The translations under genes were made by a program, and so were the position numbers. The notes beneath the pieces are model-generated. The model searched no databases and was not told the origin of the DNA. It worked only from the letters and a program-made list of their open reading frames with translations. Shown here in pieces: positions 1-12,000 of a stretch of 64,000 bases of DNA (its first letter is position 1; each line of letters opens with the position of its first letter). This DNA is from Gigantopelta aegis. Taxonomy: Eukaryota; Mollusca; Gastropoda; Neomphalida; Peltospiridae. The stretch spans positions 48,038,625 through 48,102,624 of the forward strand of contig NC_054704.1 of assembly GCF_016097555.1 (NCBI RefSeq), given 5' to 3'.

Positions 1-169
1 GGGATGATGCATATATTAAAGATCCCTTGGTGCTAATAAAAAAAAATAGTTGCCCATAGTTTCCTCTCTAAAATATATTTGTGGTCATTAACCACATGTC
101 TGACACCACATACCTGTAGTTGTGTTGAGTGTGTCATTAAATATAAAATTCCTTTCTTTCTTTCTTTCT
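1..169 (+). repeat. SINE 3' part (tail I)
   Basis: Matches the 3' half of the full SINE copies at 28401 and 54656: AAGATCCCTTG core, GTGTTGAGTG, then a TTTC-repeat tail. Cut by the window edge. Confidence 0.8.
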
Positions 170-1050
170 GGTTTTTTTAAACATGGCTCCCATATGCAAC
201 AACATTAGTTAAAAATTATGATCTAGCTATGTCTGTATTTTGTAGACAATTTGAATATTATATAAAAAATAAATTTAAGTTGCAATTTAAAATGAAAATG
301 CCTGGGAATTGTTTATTATAAAAAGGATGCTGGCTCAAAGATGATAAATGTTTTATGACCATACGCAATAAAATATAATAATTTACTTAGCATAGAGGGA
401 AATTAGTTTATATTATTTCAAAGGCATCATTACAGGATTGTAACTTTTCTAGTCATTGTATATTTTATAGACATATAATATTTGACATATAGCTGAACAT
501 GAATTAGTAGATAAAGGTCAAGTATTTATCTTTAAATCGGAGTCCGTTCATGGTAGTTCATATTATAACTAATTGGTTAAAAGAAGCGACCCCTTTATAT
601 AAATGGCATAAAATAAATAGGCATACTAATAATAAATATTGTTCATTGTAGTAGTTGAAATGTATGCACATTCATATTTTCTGGGCTAAAATATCTAGAT
701 ATTACTACATTAACTGGAATAATTGTAACATTTCAGATGTTCCAATGATGAGGGATCTCTGGTCATTATAACAAAGTGGTTACTGCTATAATGTGTTTAA
801 ATAAAATGTGTGTGTGTAAATGTATACCATTCTACGAGCGCATTAGACAAACATTATACTTAATCACGCACCAGATCAATGCTGATGACGAATGCATTAA
901 ACTGTATTTAGATATGTTTTACACCTGGTCTTATTGTACTTAATGGCATTCACTGTTATTATTATTACATCAATTTATTAAATATTTTAATCAACAATCT
1001 TTATTTAATTAACCAATTAAAAGTGGACCCATCGCCTTTTATCTTACTTC
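170..1050. other. AT-rich non-coding DNA
   Basis: No convincing exon, RNA gene or repeat boundary is seen. Confidence 0.5.
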
Positions 1051-1274
1051 AACCAGTGCCAATGACTGGTACATTAAAGATTGTGGTATGTACTTTCCTG
1101 TCAATGGGGAAGCGCAAATAAAATATCCCTTGCTGCTAATCGGAAGAGTAGCCCATATAGTGGCGACAGCGGGTTTCCTCTCAAAATCTGTGTGGTCCTT
1201 AACCATATGTCTGACGCCATATAACCGTAAATAAAATGTGTTGAGTGCGTCGTTAAATAAAACATTCCTTTCCT
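1051..1274 (+). repeat. SINE, 5'-truncated (tail I)
   Basis: Core and 3' tail of the same family as 28401; the tRNA-like head is missing. Confidence 0.85.
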
Positions 1275-1327
1275 GTTTTGTTGGAGCAGCCACTATGCCG
1301 GTAACAATTTTCTTTTTGCATTTTACA

Positions 1328-1600
1328 GACCAAGTATCGAAATACATCACTGAGAGGACATATGATAACTATGGTTTAAACAACTTCCAGATCAGGTTGA
1401 CGGGGTCTGCATTGAAAAGTAAAGTTGCGGAAAGACACTGGCTTAAGATGTGATAATCCAGCTCAGATTTCAACACATCATTTGCCGGATTCGTTTCGAG
1501 TTGTGCTGTATCATAGCCAGCTTTGTTTTGTAGATCCACATAGTCACGATCACGGAACACGCATACCTTCCCACCTCCGTCATATTGAATTCTTAGGGGA
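1328..1600. other. Unassigned exon-like block
   Basis: GC-richer than its surroundings and open on both strands. On + a TTTTACAG acceptor precedes SKYITERTYDNYGL...VAERHWLKM and a stop at 1453. On - a CCCCTAAG acceptor near 1590 precedes QYDGGGKVCVFRDRDYVDL...IWKLFKP and a stop at 1369. Either could be a terminal exon of a neighbouring gene; I recognise neither protein. Confidence 0.25.
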
Positions 1601-1610
1601 ACAAAAATAA

Positions 1611-4180
1611 GTTAAAACTTGATACAGAGGTATATTCAAGAAGGCATGGTCCTCGTGTACCCAATCCCTGGCTACCCGGATGCGCCAGTGCATATATACT
1701 CACGGAAAAAAGTTCCTGTGCATCATTAAAATTTCAGTGAGACGTATATTTATGAAATTTTAAAATATTGTGTTTTACATAGATGTACTATTTATCTGTC
1801 AAAAGTACAGTGATCCCATCCTGTCTTCTGAACCTGAAATAGGGTCTACACAATGCTTGGTGCGCCGTCGGTGACGATATAACAGAACAACGTATTGACG
1901 TCATGTCATGGTCGTACTTTGTGATCACCTAATCGGTTGCGTAAAGTTCTTCCACTGATTGGCCTTAACACAGGGATGTATTGGGATGTTAAACTTGTCA
2001 TTTCCAAATGATTCCACATGTGTACCCGCTTGATATTGACGATTGGTTAACGTGACGTCACGTGTCGACCCACTAAACATGGAAGATCCCTAGTATTCCT
2101 GAACTGTCGAGAACATCTCCGCAGACACTGCATAGTTTTCTGATGAACACCAATGAACACCAAAATGACTAGCAACAACGTTTGTGCCATTCTAACTGTA
2201 ATCATGCCCATCTTTCGAAGAAGTTAATTTTCTTGGAGGCGTGACATCACACTGACGACGAACAGATGCCAACAAAAGTATTTTTCTGAGTGATGAGAAT
2301 CCATACAATAGTTTTAGAGTCCAATGATAAGAAAAATGACGTCAAAGAGGAGCACGTGACCAAGAATGCTAGTAATGCAACTTATGATCACAAAGCATGG
2401 ATAGCTCGTGCAATTGACTGGGCACTGCTGGGATATGGAAGGAAGTGGTTACACGTTTATTTATTGAATTTTTTATGACCAGATTTCAAGTAAATTATAT
2501 TCTATATGCAATTATTTGGTGCACAGAAACTTTTTTTCGCGAGTATGTGCAATTTAAAGTATATCAATCAATAGATTTTAGTTTCAACACAGGTACCTTT
2601 AGTAGTATTACATGCATATTTAAAATGTACTCAACACAATGAATTACGGGACAGTAGAATTGTAATTATTTGCTAATGTCATATTATTTTAGTAAGTTTT
2701 AATCACATATAACTTCTAAACATTGTTTCAGTAACATCTGATCTATGTTACATGCAAACATCTTACACACGATGAGATTTTTGTGCATTTTTGTAAAACC
2801 TACGAAAATGCGCATTCTGCTAGGAATCATTACACGTTGATTGTAAATATATTTGTCATTTTATTCTCTCTAAATTGCTGTTTAAGTCATTAAGTTGAAG
2901 AACATTTGTTTTAGAACATGTCAAAACGTAGACACTTTAGAACGAGTGAAAACGTTTAAGAAAAAATGGCCCTTGTATTCATTTTGTTTCGTTAAATGAC
3001 TGTGTATTAAAAATCATTAAACGTATTAACCTATCTTAACGGTTGATTATTAATTCAGTCAGTAGCTCAACACTACAGATGGAGCAGTTTACTCTGATAG
3101 CTTACATTTCGTGTTTAATTAGTGTAATAGATATATCTGTTATAACTGGTATGATAGCTTTGCTTTGTTTGACAAATTGTTTTTCTAAAGTTGTTGAGAG
3201 CTTCTAGCAACCTGCTACAACACCAGGGAGCCCAATTCATCATCTCAGTGTAGGATAAGGTTACTGTGCACACAGCTGGAAACACCCATGACCCTTTCTA
3301 GTGTCTGCCATCAAAAGATAATTTGTTATTGTTTACAATTACTTCCTGCCTCCAGTACATTTTCAAAGTATTAACAACACAGACCCAATTAGGTGTTCAG
3401 AGCTGCTGCGAAATTAAACGTTTACTGTATGCCACGTGGACTCACTGTAAGATAACATTATTCTTGACTTGAGATTTCACACAATTTGTCACATATGCTG
3501 GACTGTAAGAAAAACTGTTTATAAAATAGCTTGCTCTGGCATGCTGGTTGGAGCTGTTTGTGTTCAAGTTCCAGGAGCCAGAATATATTAAATAGTTCTT
3601 CATCTAATTACATCATGATTTATTATTATTAGCAGACAAAACTTTTAAGGTTTATACTAAAACAAATAACTGCTAGCATCTAAAAGCAAAATATTTAGCA
3701 AAAGTTAAAATATCCGATTTTTAAGTGCATTCCAAAGTTTTCAGTGCAGACACTAACCCCTCGAAATGTATGTTGAAAAATAAAATAAAATTTGAGCTAC
3801 TATTAAAAATGTTTCTCATTGACTATTCAAACACTGATACATGTAGAAATTTGTTTAAATTCCATGTGTATTTAATGTTACTTGTCCAGAAGTCTCTTGT
3901 TAATTGAAAACGTCTTAACAATTTCAGCAAACTCGGGAGAGTGCCTTTAATATATGTGGAAATACAATTATTTCCACTATATAGGTCTAAAGGTTCTGTT
4001 TGTTTGTTTGTTGTTTTTAATTTAGTATACATTTGTTATCTTCTATACATTTGAAGTTGAAACCAATGCAGGGAAGTGAGGAATGATCGGGGTTTAATCA
4101 TTATTTATAAAAAAACACCAAAAAAAACCCACAACACGCAACAGCAAAAAAAAAAGCGTTCATGAATTTTCTTAAATGAT
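1611..4180. other. Intergenic DNA, nothing recognised
   Basis: AT-rich; no ORF with exon character and no clear repeat termini. Confidence 0.4.
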
Positions 4181-4185
4181 TGCCC

Positions 4186-4188
<3 letters not shown>

Positions 4189-4228
<40 letters not shown>
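4189..4228. repeat. (CA)n microsatellite
   Basis: About 20 CA units. Confidence 0.95.
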
Positions 4229-4230
<2 letters not shown>

Positions 4231-4534
4231 GTTTTTGCAAGTAGATTAAATTTCGAGTTCCACATTTTTGTTTTTAGAACTAATTCACATTGGATGCGGC
4301 GTGGAGCATACCAAAATTAAAATACACTGTTTTCAATGAGAGCATTCGTGAACACTGGATTCATACGATGCGTCCGTTCACCGCAGTCAAATAACCGGCC
4401 TTGTATATCTATTGTATATTAAGCCAATACCAGTTTGAATAGTGTAGCATTTTAAAAATGTCATTTGACACTCAATAACCGATGTGAATCTTTTTGCTCG
4501 GGTGTCTTTAAACATTCGTTCATTCACTCATTAA

Positions 4535-4836
<302 letters not shown>

Positions 4837-5575
4837 TTAGTAAACAAAAGTGAAGCACCCTCCGGTAAACAGGAAAAAGTGCAACGTTTCCAACTGCGTT
4901 CAGGTGCATGAGTTTGCAAAAAGTATCATACCTCACATGTGCGGTTGGTCATTTTCAATGTTTAAGGCCACTACATGAAAACTTAAATGTTTCTTAACAG
5001 TTGATGAACATACTGATTATTTTTTTTTTTTTTAAAGGAAACATTCAGTTTGTCAAACGGTCTGGTCCGGTACGCGTTTACCAAAACACTTCGCTAACAC
5101 TTGACAATACTGATAGGCATTACGTTCATATCAGTGAATAGTTTGTAAATTAAAAAACAAATTAATGAATTGATTCTTAAATGACACAATTTATACACTA
5201 AAAATATTTACAATTGTTATGAATGGATTATGAATACTATTCACTACAGTAGTGGCACACAAATGTAGCATACCTTTTGTAGATCGAATATAATAATTGA
5301 AAACAAACAGGGGGCTTAAAAATCATACAAATTAAATTATTTGACCTTGTTGATCTGGCACCTGTGAGGCAAGGTGACACGCACAGAATGTTAATTCATC
5401 TTCCTCCATTTTAAGTCAATTTCTACGAGTCACGTGGACCCGATATCAGTAATTTTAAGGAATAAACAAAAACGACTTGGTAAAACTAATGGTTTTAGGG
5501 GTTTAACGTTTTGTATTTAGATACTTACTTGTCTGAACTTTATTGTTGATGAAAATTTTCTAGAACTGTGAAGTA
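4837..5575. repeat. Dispersed repeat R1, copy 1
   Basis: Large parts align with 51318-52165: the segment from AGGCATTACGTTCATA to GATACTTACTTGT is shared with scattered differences over more than 450 bp. Family unknown. It ends about 200 bp before the DLGAP5 promoter elements. Confidence 0.7.
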
Positions 5576-5778
5576 AAACCTCACAAATGAACGACAAGCA
5601 GACGACAACAAATCGGATGTTGATTGCGCGAACCGTGCACGAGAAAACAAACTGAACTGTTTTATTAGAAACTGTTAACTTTATTTTTATTGGAAATATA
5701 TTTGATTCAAGAAACCCGTGAATAAATTGCCTAAATCGGGAGTTGTCTTTCCTTGTTTTACCGGAAATAAAATGCCAT

Positions 5779-5831
5779 CCAATCATTTTTTAAAGATTTT
5801 GAGCGAATTTCGAAAGGTGTTGATGGGCGCG
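5779..5831 (+). promoter_or_regulatory. Candidate cell-cycle promoter elements of DLGAP5
   Basis: Upstream of the DLGAP5 ATG lie a CCAAT box (5779-5783), a TTCGAA hexamer (5809-5814) resembling the CHR element of G2/M genes, and GGGCGCG (5825-5831) resembling an E2F/CDE site. CCAAT about 26 bp before a CHR is a known layout in mitotic gene promoters. These are short matches in AT-rich DNA and could be chance. Confidence 0.3.
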
Positions 5832-5870
5832 TAATTCATAGAAAGAAGAGGTTTCATTTACTTCTTCGTA

Positions 5871-6096
5871 ATGTCGTCAAAAAAATCAGACTTTTCTTCT
5901 GCATACAAACTCACAAGAAGAGCAGTGACCAGTTCTGCTCGTGTAAAGCGACGATCGATTGAATGGAAGAACATCCGTTATGAAGAAGCCGGCAAACGAA
6001 GAAATTTGGATAAACTGTCCCCACTTCAAGAGTCTGATCAAAATCTCAGTAACTCGAGGCATCATAATTATGACGGTAAAACACCGTCGAAGAAGG
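5871..6096 (+). CDS. DLGAP5: DLGAP5 exon 1, start codon
   Basis: Starts MSSKKSDFSSAYKLTRRA, a basic serine-rich N-terminus as in HURP. The ATG at 5871 is the first in a frame that stays open to a GTGAGG donor after 6096. The last base is phase 1 and joins exon 2 (8077) to make an intact glycine codon. The extent of the 5' UTR is not visible. Confidence 0.85.
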
Positions 6097-9000
6097 GTGA
6101 GGATAAGTGCATGTGTTTGGGACGGTTGTTGATCAATTCGCACCATAGTTATTTTGGGATATAGCAAAAGCGACCCCAAATTAAAGTTGAAATTGGACAA
6201 CACAAAAACGTATCCTAACGTTTGATAAAACGGCACTAAAATCTGTGGACAAAACAAAACCTAATATTTAAAAATATCTGAAACTGAACCAGAATCATTA
6301 CGTTAAATCAATACTTTTCTTGGGGGCGGGACGTAGCTCAGTGGTATAGCGCTTGTCTGCAGACCTCTCAAGTCTCACGATTTTCCACAAAATCTCACCG
6401 TAAGCCCGGTAAAGCCGCGAAAATCTTACGGTTTTTTTCTTGTGATAAAAATCCATTGTAGTTAAAACAGTTTCTGTTCATGTTCAGCAGAGTTTTCGGC
6501 CAATTCGCCCAGAAATAACAAAAAGTTACAAAGTGAGAGGACTGGACACAATCCATATATATATATTTAGAAGATCAATGCCAAGTAAGGTTATCACTAC
6601 CAGTCTCTCGCATTCTCATTGAGAGTTTGCACGCGTGGTTAGAAGTGAAAATTCCCTGACGTCACCTGTCAAATATTGTTTTCTACACAAAAGAATGACC
6701 ACTTTATTTTGCTTTGCACTTGATTATGTATGAATAGGTCAATCTCCCGGTTTTTGGGCTTCAGTGTCCAGGTTTCTAGTGTCTCGAGGTTGAGAGGTCT
6801 GTGCCTGATGTGTGATCAATCTAAAATTGATTCCTGTCGGTGAGCTCATTTGGCTATTTCTCGTTCCAGCCAGTGCTCCACAACTGATGTAACAAAGGCA
6901 GTGGTATGTACTATCCTGTCAGTGGGATGGTGCATGTAAAATATCCCTTGCTTCTAATTGAAGAGTAACCCATGAAGTAGAGACAGCGTGCAGGGTTTTA
7001 TTTCTAAAATTTGACTTGACACCCATGGCTTTGAATTTGGAAATTTTAGCATTGCTTTACAAAATTTTGGGAATTTTCAGTTTCATTTAAAAAACATCTT
7101 GTTAATAGAATCGAAAAAACTAATACTATACATATAGCGTACTTGTATTTATTCAAATTAATATCTAGTCTTGTATATTGTTTTCAAAATATGCCTTTAT
7201 ATAATAAAACATGATTTATATAATTATTTACATTGATTGATAATTTTTTACTCCAATATTGAAATTAAAAACGACATAGCTTTTGAGAAATGGTGGGGAA
7301 TAATGCCGATTACCGGAGTCTAGAAACATAGGTGATAAAACCTAGGCAAGTTTGCTCTCAATATCTGTGTAGACCTTAACCATATGTCCAACGCACAATA
7401 ACCGTAAATATAAAATTGAGTGTCGTTAAATAAAATATTTCCTTCTTTCCTTCAATACTTTTCTTAACAACACTACGTCCCTCTGGACTAATTACAAGTT
7501 GCGAACGATAATAATTGCTCAATAAAATGACAGCTACATTAATTATCATGGGTGAACGAACCAGTTTTTGTGAGCATAAGCATTTGATTCTAAAGCATAT
7601 CAATATTTATAAACAGACAGTTGTTATTCAAATACCAGGTAACCTACCTTTTTATTAGTATTTCCACACTTCTCATGAGCACTAAACTGGTAGCTAAGTT
7701 TACCACACATGCATCAAAAACCAGCATGCATCACAAGTAAATATTGTTAACTATATACGCAACCTGTTTTGGTGAGTAATACATTTAGTGGTGTAGCTTA
7801 CAGCAAAAACTTTCCAACACAATGAAGAATGGGTTAATAACTTATGCAAAACGACTTATATTATAGGTTTATTCTAAATTGGGCTAACAAAACTGTCACT
7901 CTCCGGTTTCATACACGTAGCTATTTTCAAAATCTTGATTTGAGATATTTGTAGTCAACTGTTTAATGTTCTAAAAATTAGTGCGATGCGATACTGAACA
8001 AAATGTTTTCTGTGTAGGTCTTACACAATAGATTTTGTTTGCTGAGCTAATTTAAACTTGATATATATTTTTTCAGGCAATAAAGAAGGCTCAAGAATGG
8101 AAATGTTGCTGAAGTGGCGAAATGACAGGAAACGTATGAAGGAAGAGGAAAGTAAGAAAAACAAACCAAGTTTCAAAGTGCATCACGTACAGCACATTGA
8201 TACTGACCTGTATAATAAACCAACAACTGATGCTTCTACTAAACACAACAAGGTTTGTTCAAGAGTTACACTGCTGTTTAATTTATATTACGGTTTGAAA
8301 TTCACCTGCACAAAAAGAAACAAAATACGACCCAATACATGTACAGGGAACATTTTGTCCAGTATTAGTGTAGTGAAGCGATTGTATACTAAATTTGTGA
8401 CTTTTTTACATCGATAAATTAACCCAAAACTGCAAACAATTGTTTTATTTACAAACAACACTTCTTTTGAAAATACAAACAATTTCAGTTTCTAGCATCC
8501 TTTTTATTACCTGGTTTACGTAATGACATCACTTTTGACGTTATGACGTCATTTTCTGAGGTTTATTGAAGGATAACATTCAGTCTTTTAGTGACGTCCA
8601 ATCAGAACATAGCAAATGATAACTGCGGGACATTTTTTATTATATAGTGTTCTCGCTGCTCCATTTAAGCGGGGTGGCCCACACAAAAATAATCATTCTG
8701 CACACTGGACATCAAAGGAAACGAGCTGTGTTGTGTGTATGAAAAAAGCAACTGACGAAAAACTTCAGTAGCTTATGACAGTTACTGTAACATACTTTAA
8801 CAGTATTTTTAACAGCCTCTATTTTGTCCTATACCTGTATCCATTTGTATCTTTGATACATGCAATAAAAGGTACATTTTATTTGATCAACGAAAACATC
8901 TTTATTTGTTATTGACTTGGCAATCTCCAACTAAAAAAAACCTCACTTATTTGGCGCCAAATCTGTCATATGATTAGACAGGTCATTCTGTCTCTTGTTT

Positions 9001-12000
9001 CCGCCCCCTCCTTTAATTCTTTTACCCATGCATGGGTTATGGCATGTTTCAGTTTTCAGACACCTGCTTCAATTGACGGCAATTGTTTTTATCCAGCATA
9101 AAAACATTTTTTAAAGGGAGTTATCACTCTCGGTCTCTTAATAGTGGAAAATATACCATGGTGTTTAAAAACTAGGGTCTTCCAAATAATCTGCCTTTGT
9201 TTCTTTTCTGTAAAAAAAAAAAAAAAATCTTACTATTTGTTATTTTAGAGATGACAAAATTTTGCTGCTTCTTTTTACTTGTTTCCTAGTATTTCATAAT
9301 ATGTTTATTACTGTATTACTTTTCCTTTTGACACAACTAATGCATATTTTGTATTAATAGGCGACGGCTTCAAACACTTGGCATGTTGAGCCTGTGCCAG
9401 CCGCAAGACCTTCGAGTACAACTCGAGCCACAAGATCGACAAGCTCCATCAAACAGATAACTGCTGCCAGTAATAAATCGGTGAATATTACATTTGATGC
9501 CTTTCATTTTGGAACATTTATTTCATAATGTATTCACAAAAGCCGACACATATGTATATATATATATATATATGTATTCAACAATTTTTTTTTAATGAGG
9601 TGATATTTGTTTGGCAACACATTTAAAACAGCAAAAATGCTTTAGCTGTATATATTTTTTATTTATCTTAAATCCTGTGTTATTTTGTTTTTCTATTTTG
9701 GATGTTTCTCACTATTTTTAGCAAGTTGCTGCCCTGAAGCAGGTAAAGAGCACAACACGCCGGCGTACAAAACCTCAGTCTCCTCCTGTAACTCGTAGAA
9801 TGACTCGACAGATGACAAAGGTGGTTGATAAGAAAGGTATAACTCATCGTGAACAAACCTGTGGAATTTTCTTTTGTTGTTTAAAAAAGTATGTTGCTGT
9901 CTTAATTTCGTAAACTGTATGTAGGCAAATTCTTCCAGAGCATCACTTTATACAAATACTGAAGATGTCACATTCACCAAAAATATGGCTGACTGAACAC
10001 GTGGGCTGTCTTGTCTGGGTTTTTTTCAGTTTTCTTTATTACCGTATATATTTTGTAATGCCACTGCTGATTTTCCATCACTTTTGCTTTTATATTATAA
10101 CACGTTATGATGTTGTTAGATTAAGTTATATCCTTTATTAGATTAAGTCATATCCTTTCACACACACACACCCTGGAAAATATTCCCTGAAAAGACAATG
10201 GCAGCTGCCACAAAATTACATGCTTTTTTGCCCCATGTGATCGGCGAAGTTGATGTAGGTGACATAGCCATCATCTAATACGTGGAATCTGTGTCGTCGT
10301 AACAGTTTTTTAAGATTTTAGTTTTGACAAAATGTGGACAAAAGTTTAACGAAAAATAAAGATTAGAGAGCAATTTATCGTAATTGTTAACAATATTTGG
10401 TTCGGACTTTAGGTGGGTGCATTGAAATACACAGAGTACTAAAGGTGTATAGTCCTTATAATTCAAGTCTTTCTATGTTCATGTATTTCTAACTGATTGT
10501 GTAATCGAAAGTTGATCGGTTGGTGACAACAAGTTATAACTGATAATCGATGAAGAAATCCTATCCGATTCCCAACACTATACTGTATTATAGGTAATGG
10601 TATGGATAGCTCAGAAGACAGAAGAAATTGACGGATCAGGATTGAATCTGATTAATATTTTTACAAGACATTAGAATTTAAAACAAAAAATTCTTAATAC
10701 GTTTATTAAGATGATGGGAATGATAAGGCAGATGGTAATAGATGAGAAAGATGAATGTTAGAGTGAGCCAGTGTGATTGGAACAATTTTATTAACATCTT
10801 TCAGTATATATGTTTTTTATGTTAGTGTTCTGTTTTCAGAAAATGTTAAGCCAAAGTTGGAGAAGGGGAAAAAACCTGTTGAGAAATCAAGAGAGCCAAA
10901 GAAAAAATCCTACAATGTAGATCTTAGAAAAGTAGCGACGAAAAGAGGAGAAATCGCTGACGATGATGCACAGTCGTTTGCTCCAAACAATTTCAGGTTT
11001 GCTGCACCAAGCAACCTGACTTCATTCACCTTCAAGCCACTGAGTCCTGCCAGTGCATCGGAGTTCTTGTGTCCAAATAACGAAACGGCTTCTACGTCCT
11101 TTTTCTCCGCTGAACCTGCGTACGGCAGGTAAAATGTTGGGCTCTCCACAAACATATTGCTGTATTAAATCATTGACAGACATGCAGTTGTAAGCCACTA
11201 ACGTAGCTGTCAAATGGCAGTTAGATGATGATTTGATAATTTTCTAAGAAGGATACTAACTTTTTGTGTAAAAATGGATCTAATATATACCAAATACCTT
11301 TTATGAAACTCTGTGATCAATGAAAAACAGTATGCCTAACGACCTTCACACGAAAATAAGGGAGATAACTCTCATGTCTTATGCATTCGGCAATTATCGC
11401 TTACTGCATAAATTGACAAAGTTACTTCATGGTTGTCCCATACCAATGAATACATCAAAAATGTTCCAAAAAGTCGGTAAACAATTTATTATTTAACTAA
11501 TTCGCACTTCTTTGCAAAGAATCTATTAATAATTAAAGGGGCACTTACGACTACCGTAAGGTTGCTTTGTGGAACGGCTGTAATGTTTACGGTGCCAGTT
11601 GTAAAACTCACCTTAAATCACTACAAATAACCTTAGCTACAATTCGTTCGTGGAACGGGGCCCAGGTTTGTGGATTAACTAAACTTAGTGTCCATGTTTA
11701 CGAGTTGAAACTAGGGTCTGCACCTTTAATTGTTTAGGGTCTTAGCTGTATGAAATGTAGTTTGGCCTGTTGGTTAAGATGGATGGATGAAACATAGTGT
11801 CTTAATATATAGACAGCATGTACCCTGCCCAACTTAATTGTTCATATATTGTTCATGGAATTTTGATCCATAGAATTTATTTTTTTCTCCTGGTTTTTAA
11901 ATTTTTTTGGGACATTTAAAATAACACAAGAAGAGACTGGTCGTTCACGTCAAAATAATTTAATATCAGATTATGTTAATCACTGGAAAATATCAGAATT

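Larger units (their letters stand above)
6323..7453 (+). repeat. SINE (head B, tail I) split by two inserted elements
   Basis: SINE pieces at 6323-6359, 6802-6990 and about 7350-7453 read in order as one copy. The gaps are filled by MITE-like elements at 6360-6801 and 6991-7345. Lies in DLGAP5 intron 1. Confidence 0.75.
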
